Below are positions 17,477 through 25,473 of a stretch of DNA of 64,000 nt, in pieces; position 1 is the stretch's first letter, and the number at the start of each line of letters is the position of its first letter. Both the position numbers and the translations under genes were made by a program. Location of the stretch: assembly GCA_002379985.1 (NCBI GenBank), contig DFVG01000047.1:103247-167246 (forward strand), in the 5' to 3' direction. Under the pieces are notes generated by a model that saw only the letters and a list, made by a program, of their open reading frames with translations, searched no databases and was not told where the DNA came from. This DNA comes from Flavobacteriaceae bacterium UBA4166. GTDB taxonomy: Bacteria; Bacteroidota; Bacteroidia; Flavobacteriales; Flavobacteriaceae.

Positions 17477-17514
17477 TTCTGTCGCAAGACAGAAAGTTAG
17501 TTTAGCATCTAAAC
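17477..17514 (+). promoter_or_regulatory. rpsB leader with two adjacent hairpins
   Basis: Hairpin 1: TTCTGTC (17477-17483), GCAA tetraloop, GACAGAA (17488-17494). Hairpin 2: GTTTAG (17500-17505), CAT loop, CTAAAC (17509-17514). They precede rpsB by about 60 nt. Autoregulation by free S2 is known for rpsB-tsf leaders in other phyla; here it is an inference. Confidence 0.5.
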
Positions 17515-17571
17515 CTGAATCCGAAATTGGAGAGGTTGCGACTACATTACAGAACGTAAACTATTACAAAA

Positions 17572-18450
17572 ATGGCAAACAAAGAAGTCAAAGAATTACT
17601 TGACGCAGGGGTGCATTTTGGACACCTCACCCGCAAATGGAACCCGAACATGGCCCCATATATCTACATGGAGCGCAATGGGATCCACATCATCAACTTA
17701 TACAAAACCGCAGCCAAGCTGGAAGAAGCCAACGAAGCACTTAAAAAAATCGCTTCTAGTGGTCGTAAGGTACTTTTTGTAGCAACCAAGAAACAAGCGA
17801 AAGACATCGTTTCTGAACATGCAAAGAACGCCAACATGCCGTACATTACGGAGCGTTGGCCCGGTGGAATGTTAACCAACTTCGTTACCATCCGTAAGGC
17901 CGTAAAGAAAATGGCATCCATTGATCGCATGAAACAAGATGGTACGTTTGACACCCTTTCAAAGAAAGAACGCCTTCAAGTAAGTCGTCTTCGTGAAAAG
18001 CTAGAAAAGAACCTTGGTTCTATCAGTGATATGAGTCGCCTTCCGGGAGCGTTGTTCATCGTAGACACCACACGCGAGCACATCGCTGTAAAAGAGGCAC
18101 AGAAATTGAATATTCCAATTTTCGCTATGGTAGATACCAACAGCGATCCTCGTGAGATCGACTACGCTATTCCATCTAATGATGATGCGTCTAAATCTAT
18201 CGAAAAGATCATCGGAAGTGTTTCCGGAGCGATCATCGAAGGACTACAAGAACGTAAAGCCGGAAAATCAGAAGACGGTGGTGATGAGGAGAAAAAAGCT
18301 CCTAAGAAATCAGCTCGTAAAAAAGTAACGGCTGCCGAAGTTCCTTCTAAAGATTCCGAAGACAAAAAAGCGATGAAAGAAGCTAAAAAACCTGTCAAAT
18401 TAGAATCGAAAAAGGAAACGTTAGAAAAAGCGACCAACGAAGAAGAGTAA
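17572..18450 (+). CDS. rpsB: 30S ribosomal protein S2
   Basis: A 292-residue S2 protein. The conserved core fills residues 1-230: LLDAGVHFGHLTRKWNPNM at the start, ERWPGGMLTNF in the middle, and PIFAMVDTNSDPREIDYAIPSNDDA near the end. After about residue 230 comes an extra tail of some 60 residues made almost entirely of Lys, Glu, Ala, Ser and Asp. The E. coli protein (241 residues) lacks this tail; it is presumably disordered and of unknown use. The gene lies between two hairpins and is followed by tsf, the usual partner. Confidence 0.98.
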   Translation: MANKEVKELLDAGVHFGHLTRKWNPNMAPYIYMERNGIHIINLYKTAAKLEEANEALKKIASSGRKVLFVATKKQAKDIVSEHAKNANMPYITERWPGGMLTNFVTIRKAVKKMASIDRMKQDGTFDTLSKKERLQVSRLREKLEKNLGSISDMSRLPGALFIVDTTREHIAVKEAQKLNIPIFAMVDTNSDPREIDYAIPSNDDASKSIEKIIGSVSGAIIEGLQERKAGKSEDGGDEEKKAPKKSARKKVTAAEVPSKDSEDKKAMKEAKKPVKLESKKETLEKATNEEE

Positions 18451-18473
18451 ATATAACAATCACTTAATATGCT

Positions 18474-18523
18474 AAAGTCGTTCTATGTGTTTCTTTGAGG
18501 AATTCTTAGAACGACTTTTTCTA
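18474..18523 (+). terminator. Hairpin between rpsB and tsf (attenuator-like terminator)
   Basis: AAAGTCGTTCTA (18474-18485) pairs perfectly with TAGAACGACTTT (18507-18518) over a 21-nt loop; the descending arm runs into TTTTT and then CTAC. It lies in the 96-nt rpsB-tsf gap and would lower tsf relative to rpsB. Confidence 0.65.
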
Positions 18524-18546
18524 CTAAAACCTAAATACAAAAAGCA

Positions 18547-19371
18547 ATGGCAAAAATAACCGCTGCAGAAGTAAATAAACTGAGAAAAGCTACCGGAGCC
18601 GGTATGATGGACTGTAAGAAAGCTTTAGTTGAAGCCGATGGCGATTTCGACAAGGCAATTGAAATTCTACGTAAAAAAGGACAAAAAGTAGCTGCGAAAC
18701 GTGCCGATCGCGACTCTAGTGAAGGTGCGGCGATCGCAAAAGTGAACGAGAATGCAAATAAAGGAGTAATCATCTCGTTGAATTGTGAAACCGATTTTGT
18801 TGCAAAGAACGACGACTTCGTTTCTTTAGCACACGACTTGGCGACTGTAGCCCTAGAAGCGGGTTCAAAGGATGCATTTCTTGCAGCTGACTACAACGGA
18901 ATGACGGTTCAAGAGAAACTTACGGAACAAACCGGAGTGATCGGTGAAAAAATCGAAATCGGTGCTTTTGAAACATTAGAAGCTCCTTTTGTAGGTTCTT
19001 ATATTCATGCTGGAAATAAGATTGCCGTTCTTACCGGACTTTCGCAGAATGCTGAAGGCGCTGCTGAAGCGGCCAAAGATGTGGCAATGCAAGCAGCTGC
19101 TATGAATCCAATTGCACTTAACGAAGAGGGTGTTGACGCTTCTATCGTTGAGAAAGAAATTGAGATCGCAAAAGATCAGTTACGTCAAGAAGGTAAGCCG
19201 GAAGAAATGCTAGACAACATTGCTAAAGGTAAATTGAAGCGTTTCTTCAAAGATAACACCTTGGTAAATCAAGCATTTATCAAAGACAACAAACAGTCGG
19301 TTGCCGAATATGTGAATACGATTGGAAAAGACGTAGAGGTAGTAGGTTTCAAACGCGTAGCGATTGAATAA
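18547..19371 (+). CDS. tsf: Translation elongation factor Ts
   Basis: A 274-residue EF-Ts, the nucleotide exchange factor for EF-Tu. The N-terminal UBA-like domain and signature are intact: VNKLRKATGAGMMDCKKAL, then GDFDKAIEILRKKG. The core EF-Tu contact follows with NCETDFVAKNDDF, and the C-terminal half contains the dimerisation-type repeats. Length is typical. The gene is third in the block rplM-rpsI, rpsB, tsf and ends at a strong terminator. Confidence 0.98.
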   Translation: MAKITAAEVNKLRKATGAGMMDCKKALVEADGDFDKAIEILRKKGQKVAAKRADRDSSEGAAIAKVNENANKGVIISLNCETDFVAKNDDFVSLAHDLATVALEAGSKDAFLAADYNGMTVQEKLTEQTGVIGEKIEIGAFETLEAPFVGSYIHAGNKIAVLTGLSQNAEGAAEAAKDVAMQAAAMNPIALNEEGVDASIVEKEIEIAKDQLRQEGKPEEMLDNIAKGKLKRFFKDNTLVNQAFIKDNKQSVAEYVNTIGKDVEVVGFKRVAIE

Positions 19372-19396
19372 GTATCGACTATAACAAATACCGTTA

Positions 19397-19428
19397 AAAA
19401 AACCCGCATCTTTCGATGCGGGTTTTTT
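19397..19428 (+). terminator. Terminator after tsf
   Basis: AAAAAACCCGCATC (19397-19410), TTTC loop, GATGCGGGTTTTTT (19415-19428): a perfect stem with A and T tracts, able to work in both directions between tsf and the convergent spondin-domain gene. Confidence 0.9.
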
Positions 19429-19448
19429 ATTGACATGATAGCCGTCTG

Positions 19449-20153
19449 TTAAAAATCAGTTCTCTCAAAAGTAAGGGTTCCAATGACAACGGCAGTAATA
19501 TCTCCTCCAAGAGGAGGTGTGTTGATCAACTGTATCGTTCCCTGTGGAACCGTTGGATTGTTGTCAGCAAGATACGTATCACCACTATCGGTTCCGGCAT
19601 CATATGCCACTACATTTACCGTGAGTTCATCGTACAATGAACTGGGACCTTCAATCATACTTACATCATTGATCGCTACAAACCAATCAGGACTTGGGCG
19701 GAGAGCAGAAGCAAAACTAATTGACGTATGAGTAGGGTCAATAGTAACCGTCACGCTTTGTGAGGTTGTTGGACCTTCACTCTGTGGATACGAAGTGACG
19801 AAAAAATCTACAGAATCTTCATCTCCGGCAGTTGTCAACTCCGAAATCAGATCGGCACTATCACCTTCCTCAGCGAAAACGCGTAAGGCGCCACTTGCCA
19901 AGGTTCCAGGTTGAAAAATTCCATTTCCTTCGTCGTGTACTGCCACAACCATTCCACTAAACATAGCTCCGCTTGGATAGTTGTCAGGATAATTTTCTTC
20001 TGTAAAATCAGGCGTAAAAGTTACTGTATAAGTGGCTTGGATATTCTGTATATCATCACCATCTCCAGTTGTGTTGGTATCATCGTCATTAGAACACGAA
20101 ACTGTGCATCCTAATAATAATACCGCTAATGTTGCTTTAAAAATCTTTTTCAT
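19449..20153 (-). CDS. Spondin-domain lipoprotein
   Basis: A 234-residue lipoprotein. The signal MKKIFKATLAVLLLGCTVSC is followed by SNDDDTN, an acidic stretch like the export signal for surface lipoproteins in Flavobacteriia. The mature part matches the pattern of spondin_N domains: TYTVTFTPDFTEENYP, then SGAMFSGMVVAVHDEGNGIF, GTLASGALRVFAEEG, and SPDWFVAINDVSM. Spondin domains in eukaryotic matrix proteins resemble C2 folds; bacterial members are of unknown function, probably adhesion or ligand binding at the cell surface. The frame could start at residue -13, but ATG 20153 begins the signal peptide. It is monocistronic and divergent from pyrH. Confidence 0.8.
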   Translation of the reverse strand: MKKIFKATLAVLLLGCTVSCSNDDDTNTTGDGDDIQNIQATYTVTFTPDFTEENYPDNYPSGAMFSGMVVAVHDEGNGIFQPGTLASGALRVFAEEGDSADLISELTTAGDEDSVDFFVTSYPQSEGPTTSQSVTVTIDPTHTSISFASALRPSPDWFVAINDVSMIEGPSSLYDELTVNVVAYDAGTDSGDTYLADNNPTVPQGTIQLINTPPLGGDITAVVIGTLTFERTDF

Positions 20154-20226
20154 AATAGTTTTTTGTAAGGGATAAAAATATAAAGTTCTCAATGAAATAA
20201 CGGAACTCTAGATAAAAAATTACCTT

Positions 20227-20234
20227 TATATTTG
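20227..20234 (+). promoter_or_regulatory. -7 box of pyrH
   Basis: TATATTTG matches TAnnTTTG and lies 16 nt before the pyrH ATG. No clear TTG is seen at the -33 distance. Confidence 0.45.
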
Positions 20235-20250
20235 CACAAATTGGCCCTAC

Positions 20251-20958
20251 ATGCAATACAAGCGAATATTACTAAAACTCTCAGGAGAAGCCCTTATGGG
20301 TTCCAGAAGCTACGGGATTGATCCTGAACGACTTCATGACTATGCAAGTGAAATTAAACAAATTACAGACCGAGGGGTTGAAGTAGCCATCGTTATTGGA
20401 GGCGGAAACATTTTTCGCGGTGTCGCCGGAGCCAGTAAAGGGATGGACCGTGTTCAAGGAGATCATATGGGCATGTTGGCCACCGTCATCAACGGATTGG
20501 CCTTGCAAAGTGCTTTAGAAGATTCGGGAATCCCCGTGCGATTGCAAAGCGCTATCAAAATCAATGAAGTAGCAGAACCCTTTATTCGTAGAAAAGCCAT
20601 TCGGCATTTAGAAAAAGGACGGGTAGTTATTTTTGGAGGTGGTACCGGAAACCCATATTTCACTACCGACTCAGCCGCAGTACTTCGCGCGATCGAAATT
20701 GACGCGGATGTAATTCTGAAAGGAACTCGCGTAGATGGTATTTATTCGAGTGACCCTGAAAAAGACAAAAAAGCGACAAAATTCGACTTCATCAGTTTTG
20801 ATGATGTACTTAGCAAAGGCCTGAAGGTCATGGACACTACAGCGTTTACCTTGAGCCAAGAAAACCGATTACCAATTATTGTTTTTGATATGAACACCAA
20901 AGGAAACCTCCTAAAAGTTGTTTCCGGAGAAAAAATCGGAACCAAAGTAAATTTGTAA
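20251..20958 (+). CDS. pyrH: UMP kinase
   Basis: A 235-residue amino-acid-kinase family enzyme that phosphorylates UMP to UDP with ATP in pyrimidine synthesis. Visible signatures: KRILLKLSGEALMG at the N-terminus, AIVIGGGNIFRG, GDHMGMLATVINGLAL, VVIFGGGTGNPYFTTDSAA and the LKGTRVDGIYSSDP loop. Length is standard. It is followed by frr after 99 bp, the arrangement found in many bacteria. Confidence 0.98.
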   Translation: MQYKRILLKLSGEALMGSRSYGIDPERLHDYASEIKQITDRGVEVAIVIGGGNIFRGVAGASKGMDRVQGDHMGMLATVINGLALQSALEDSGIPVRLQSAIKINEVAEPFIRRKAIRHLEKGRVVIFGGGTGNPYFTTDSAAVLRAIEIDADVILKGTRVDGIYSSDPEKDKKATKFDFISFDDVLSKGLKVMDTTAFTLSQENRLPIIVFDMNTKGNLLKVVSGEKIGTKVNL

Positions 20959-21057
20959 CTTAGCCTGTAAGATTAGGCATTCTTTTTGTACTATAATCAT
21001 GTTTCTGTTCAACAATTAGAACAGTCCTAGAAGCCACCTTTACAACATTTTACAACA

Positions 21058-21612
21058 ATGGAAGAAGAAATAGAACTTATTATCGATAGCACCCGAGAAG
21101 CAATGGATAATGCTATCAAACATTTGGAAAAACAACTTATCAATATTAGAGCCGGGAAAGCGTCACCCTCAATGGTTAGTGGGGTTAAAGTTGATTATTA
21201 CGGAACTCCTACTCCGCTGAACCAGGTTGCAAACGTAAACACACCTGATGGCATGACCATTTCCATTCAGCCATGGGAAAAATCATTAATTCCGGAGATA
21301 GAGCGCGGAATTCAAGTCGCGAATCTCGGGTTCAATCCAATGAACAATGGTGAGAGTGTTATTATCAATGTACCACCATTGACAGAAGAACGCCGTAAAG
21401 AATTGGTAAAACAAGCCAAAGCGGAAGCGGAAGAAGCAAAGATCGGAGTTCGAAATGATCGTAAAACAGCGAATCAGGATATTAAAAATTTAGATGCTTC
21501 AGACGATATGAAAAAAAATCTGGAGATTGATATTCAAGAAATGACCGACAAACATATCTCGAAAATCGATGCCATTTTAGAGGCAAAGGAAAAAGAGATT
21601 ATGAAGGTATAA
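21058..21612 (+). CDS. frr: Ribosome recycling factor
   Basis: A 184-residue RRF that splits post-termination ribosomes together with EF-G. The family pattern is complete: INIRAGKASPSMVSGVKVDYYG, TPLNQVANVNTPDG, IQPWEKSLIPEIERGIQ, the PPLTEERRKELVKQAK segment and the C-terminal long helix. Length matches the family (about 185). It is most likely co-transcribed with pyrH and followed by a GC-rich hairpin. Confidence 0.98.
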   Translation: MEEEIELIIDSTREAMDNAIKHLEKQLINIRAGKASPSMVSGVKVDYYGTPTPLNQVANVNTPDGMTISIQPWEKSLIPEIERGIQVANLGFNPMNNGESVIINVPPLTEERRKELVKQAKAEAEEAKIGVRNDRKTANQDIKNLDASDDMKKNLEIDIQEMTDKHISKIDAILEAKEKEIMKV

Positions 21613-21627
21613 CCTTAATATATCCTT

Positions 21628-21656
21628 AAAGAGAGCGGCTTCTAGCCGCTTTCTTT
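21628..21656 (+). terminator. Hairpin after frr
   Basis: AAAGAGAGCGGC (21628-21639), loop TTCTA, GCCGCTTTCTTT (21645-21656), with one G-T pair. The T-richness is in the stem rather than in a long tail, so termination strength is uncertain. Confidence 0.55.
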
Positions 21657-21688
21657 ATACCTTTACTTAAATTACTACAACCATTCGA

Positions 21689-22954
21689 ATGCGTCCCTTT
21701 CTTATTGTTCTCTGTTGTTTGGCATCAAGCATGCTTTGGGCGCAAGAACCGGCGATTAAGATCGCAGAAGACAGCACAAAAACACAACAACCCAAAAAAG
21801 AGAGTCCGTTTAACACCGGGTTCTTCCCCATCAGTTTTTTTGACGTTGACCTACGCTATCTTATCAAATACAACAATTATGAAGGGCTCCGCCTTGGTGT
21901 TGGTGGTGTCACCAATGATAAGCTCTCAGACCATTTTAAATTTGGTGGTCATTTTGCGTATGGGTTCAAAGATGATGACATTAAATTTAGTTTGGGGGGA
22001 AGTGTACGCGTACGAAAGGAATCTAAAACATGGATCAATCTATACTACATTGACGATATCCGAGAAATAGGTTCTTTTGCCTATTTAACTGATGCGCGCG
22101 TGTATTCTGTCTTCGAACCGCGATTGGTTAATGTTACTCAATTTTACAAACATCGTACGTGGCAAACCAATGTCCAGCATGAATTCACCCCAAGAATTCT
22201 GTCGGAACTACGTTTTGGTCGTAGTAGGATTGATAACATTGAAAATTACATTTTTTTGAATGACGGTGGGATTTTTCGAAATTATGAATTAGCCGAATTA
22301 ACTGCTTCCATTCGTATTAGTCCGAAACGCGACTTTTTCACCCGAGAAGACGGCTTAGTAGAATATTTCGATGGGTTTCCGAAGATCAGCGCTCAAGTAA
22401 CACAAGGTATTAAAGGAATTGCCGGAAGCGACTTTAATTACACCAAATTAGGCCTGAAATTAGATTATTATGTAAAGCGCACCAATCTTACTTCCACCAA
22501 TTTCTTGTTGGAAGGAGATATCGCTTTTGGAGACACTCCTCTCACCCACTTATTTCACGCCTACCCCAACAGTCCGACAAAAGATGAAATCCTACAACGC
22601 TTTTCTGTAGCAGGACGCAGAAGCTTTGAAACGATGTATTTTGGCGAGTTTTTTTCGGACCGCTTGGCCACCCTACAAATAAAGCATAGCCTGCGTCGCT
22701 TCAATATTTCAGAACGCTTCCGACCTGAATTAGTGTTTATTACTAGGCACGCGTGGGGCGACCTTAACAATGCCGAACCCCATTTAGGGATTCCGTTTAA
22801 CACCTTAGAAGAGTTCTACTCAGAGTCGGGATTCGAACTTAACAAACTACTCTTTGGGTTCGGGTTGAGTTTCGCCTATCGCTACGGATATTACCACCTT
22901 CCTGATCTAGAAGACAATATCTCGTTCAAGTTTACTTTCTATCTAAAATTATAA
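21689..22954 (+). CDS. Outer-membrane beta-barrel protein, DUF5686-like C-terminal part only
   Basis: A 421-residue exported protein (signal MRPFLIVLCCLASSMLWAQ). The rest is alternating-polarity beta-strand sequence with many Phe/Tyr ends: NTGFFPISFFDVDLRY, YEGLRLGVGGVTN, FKFGGHFAYGF, and a terminal FKFTFYLKL typical of outer-membrane barrels. The pattern resembles the barrel half of DUF5686 proteins, which usually reach about 800 residues with an N-terminal carboxypeptidase-regulatory-like domain; that domain is absent here. A clean signal peptide shows that this is not simply a truncated pseudogene. Function unknown; possibly transport or outer-membrane assembly. It sits 76 bp after frr. 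Confidence 0.65.
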   Translation: MRPFLIVLCCLASSMLWAQEPAIKIAEDSTKTQQPKKESPFNTGFFPISFFDVDLRYLIKYNNYEGLRLGVGGVTNDKLSDHFKFGGHFAYGFKDDDIKFSLGGSVRVRKESKTWINLYYIDDIREIGSFAYLTDARVYSVFEPRLVNVTQFYKHRTWQTNVQHEFTPRILSELRFGRSRIDNIENYIFLNDGGIFRNYELAELTASIRISPKRDFFTREDGLVEYFDGFPKISAQVTQGIKGIAGSDFNYTKLGLKLDYYVKRTNLTSTNFLLEGDIAFGDTPLTHLFHAYPNSPTKDEILQRFSVAGRRSFETMYFGEFFSDRLATLQIKHSLRRFNISERFRPELVFITRHAWGDLNNAEPHLGIPFNTLEEFYSESGFELNKLLFGFGLSFAYRYGYYHLPDLEDNISFKFTFYLKL

Positions 22955-22988
22955 GCGGTACAGCAACCGTTTACCGAAAGGGAATTAG

Positions 22989-22996
22989 TACCTTTG
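22989..22996 (+). promoter_or_regulatory. -7 box of the MMPL-type exporter gene
   Basis: TACCTTTG matches TAnnTTTG. It covers a TTG triplet that could be mistaken for the start codon of the downstream gene and lies 21 nt before the preferred GTG start. The -33 region (CGTTTACC at 22969) is poor. Confidence 0.45.
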
Positions 22997-23017
22997 CCCC
23001 GCCTTAACGTACTGGTT

Positions 23018-25417
23018 GTGGAAAAGCTTTTTAGTATTGGTTTTTGGAGTGTTGTGGCCCGGTTTATTCTTCGGAATAGAACCCTGATTTTGATTGCTAT
23101 TGCGGCCTGTACGGTTTTTATGGCACTGCAGTGGAAACACATGCGCTTCACCTATACGGAAGCAAATTTACTTCCAGATGATCATGAGATCAACTTAGAA
23201 TATGACCGTTTTTTGGAATTCTTTGGGGAAGAAGGCAACTTGATCGTTCTAGGAGTAAAAGACAGTTTACTTTTCACTCCTGAAGCTTTTACCGCCTGGA
23301 ATACGCTCAGCAAAAAATTGAATACCTACGAAGAAGTAGAGCTTACTCTCTCTTTAGGCGACCTACAAAAATTACAGAAGAGAAAAGATTCAGCGGCTTT
23401 TGAATTAGTTCCTATCGCAGAAGACACCATCTGGAACGAAACCACATTATCCGCCTTTCAGCAGGAGCTCTTTTATAAAATGCCATTTTACGAGGGACTT
23501 GTTTACAGCCCTAGCAAAAAATCCGTTCGAACCGCTGTATATCTTAAGAAGGATATCGTGAATACGGCGGCGCGCAAAAACTTTATCGTCGCTTCTTTGA
23601 TTCCCGAAATTGAAGCCTTTGAGCAGCAGACCGGTATCGATGTACGCACCAGTGGAATGCCCTACATTCGCACGCTCAATTCGCAAAACATTATCGATGA
23701 AATTGGTTGGTTTATTGGTGCGGCACTCGCAGTGACCTCCTTGATCTTTTTCTTTTTCTTCCGTTCCTTCAGAGCTACGTTAATTTCTATGGTGACAGTG
23801 ATCATCGGGGTGATGTGGTCCTTCGGAATTTTGGGACTGCTACACTATGAAATTACCGTACTCACGGCTTTGATTCCCCCGCTGATTATCGTCATCGGAA
23901 TTCCAAATTGCATTTTCCTTATCAACAAGTATCAACAGGAGATCAAACAACACGGAAATCAGGCCAAATCATTACAGCGCGTTATTGCCAAAGTAGGGAA
24001 TGCCACCTTAATGACGAATGTCACTACGGCTTCAGGTTTTGCCACTTTTATACTTACCAACAGTAAGTTACTTTCTGAATTTGGGATCGTGGCCTCTATC
24101 AATATCTTGGTGATCTTTTTGCTCAGCTTATTCATCATTCCGATTGTCTACAGTTACATGGCCATTCCGAAGTACAAGCACCTAAAACATCTCAACAAAA
24201 GGTGGATTGGGCGGTTTGTAGATTGGATGGAAAAAATGGTGAAAGAACATCGCGTTGCGATTTATGCCATTTCAGTATTGCTTCTCAGTGCCGGGATCAT
24301 TGGTATTTATAATATTAAGATTTCCGGAAGCATTATTGAGGACATGCCCAAAAAGAAGCCCTTTTTCAAAGACATTGCGTTCTTTGAGAAGGAGTATGAA
24401 GGCATTATGCCCTTAGAAATTCTAGTGGACACCAAACGCAAAAAAGGTGTGATGAAGCTCGCCACCTTAAAACGTATGGAATCGCTTCAAAACTACATTG
24501 ATGAACTCCCGGAATTCTCGAAACCCATCTCTGTGGTAAACTTGGTTAAATTTTCGAAACAAGCTTACTACAACAATAATCCTGAGTATTACCAATTGCC
24601 GAATAGTCAAGAACGAACCTTCATTCTTTCATACGCTAAAGGAAGCGCTCAAGACACTAATTTGTTGCAGAGTTATGTGGATACCACAGGACAATATGCG
24701 CGGATTACCACCTTTATGAAAGATACAGAGACCGAGCGTTTTGATAGGATTGAAGAAGATTTGATATCCGAGATCGATAAGATCTTTCCTCCTGATCGTT
24801 ATGAAGTCTCTGTCACGGGAAAAGCGCTCGTATTTCAAAAAGGAACCAAATATTTGGTGAACAATCTAGTGCTTTCGTTATCGCTCGCCATTTTGTTGAT
24901 CGCGCTATTTATGGCGTGGATGTTTCGAAGCCTTCGAATGATTTTGGTGTCTTTAATTCCGAACTTGCTTCCCTTGATCATTACTGCAGGATTGATGGGT
25001 TTTTTGGGAGTTCCCATTAAACCTTCCACCATTTTAGTATTTAGTATCGCATTTGGAATTTCAGTAGATGATACCATACATTTCTTAGCGAAGTATAGAC
25101 AAGAGCTCATCAGTAACAAATGGCGCATTAAAAAATCGGTGTACGCTGCCTTGCGCGAAACCGGTGTAAGTATGTTCTACACCTCCATCGTGTTGTTCTT
25201 TGGCTTCTCCGTATTTACCATCTCAAGTTTTGGCGGAACCGTGGCGTTGGGTGCGTTGGTTTCAGCCACCTTGCTCTTCGCGATGTTGTCTAACTTGCTA
25301 TTACTTCCTTCCTTACTCCTCTCATTAGAGCGAAGCATCGCAAATAAAGAAACCCTTCGAAAACCTGCGCTTCAAATTCTCCCCGGAAAGGAGGAAGACG
25401 AGGAAGCAGATTCTTAG
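23018..25417 (+). CDS. RND-superfamily exporter, MMPL/HAE3-like
   Basis: A protein of 799 residues with the two-fold architecture of MMPL/hopanoid-type RND exporters. Each half has one TM helix, a periplasmic domain and a group of five TM helices. The first half shows FTYTEANLLPDDHEINLEYDRF split over two segments and a sterol-sensing-domain-like TM cluster; the second half has the GISVDDTIHFLAKYR motif in the equivalent helix. It probably exports lipids or hydrophobic compounds using the proton gradient; no partner proteins are adjacent. Start: a TTG at 22994 is possible in frame but forms part of a -7 promoter box; GTG 23018 (MEKLFSIGFW) is preferred. Confidence 0.85.
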   Translation: MEKLFSIGFWSVVARFILRNRTLILIAIAACTVFMALQWKHMRFTYTEANLLPDDHEINLEYDRFLEFFGEEGNLIVLGVKDSLLFTPEAFTAWNTLSKKLNTYEEVELTLSLGDLQKLQKRKDSAAFELVPIAEDTIWNETTLSAFQQELFYKMPFYEGLVYSPSKKSVRTAVYLKKDIVNTAARKNFIVASLIPEIEAFEQQTGIDVRTSGMPYIRTLNSQNIIDEIGWFIGAALAVTSLIFFFFFRSFRATLISMVTVIIGVMWSFGILGLLHYEITVLTALIPPLIIVIGIPNCIFLINKYQQEIKQHGNQAKSLQRVIAKVGNATLMTNVTTASGFATFILTNSKLLSEFGIVASINILVIFLLSLFIIPIVYSYMAIPKYKHLKHLNKRWIGRFVDWMEKMVKEHRVAIYAISVLLLSAGIIGIYNIKISGSIIEDMPKKKPFFKDIAFFEKEYEGIMPLEILVDTKRKKGVMKLATLKRMESLQNYIDELPEFSKPISVVNLVKFSKQAYYNNNPEYYQLPNSQERTFILSYAKGSAQDTNLLQSYVDTTGQYARITTFMKDTETERFDRIEEDLISEIDKIFPPDRYEVSVTGKALVFQKGTKYLVNNLVLSLSLAILLIALFMAWMFRSLRMILVSLIPNLLPLIITAGLMGFLGVPIKPSTILVFSIAFGISVDDTIHFLAKYRQELISNKWRIKKSVYAALRETGVSMFYTSIVLFFGFSVFTISSFGGTVALGALVSATLLFAMLSNLLLLPSLLLSLERSIANKETLRKPALQILPGKEEDEEADS

Positions 25418-25473
25418 AATTCATTCATTTTATTTGCTGTATAAAAAAAGTATCTTTACCCCTCTAAAATTGT

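Noticed and set aside
21689..22954. Pseudogene call for the short DUF5686-like protein
   Set aside because: It has an intact signal peptide, an uninterrupted frame and a proper barrel terminus, and there is no remnant of the missing domain upstream.
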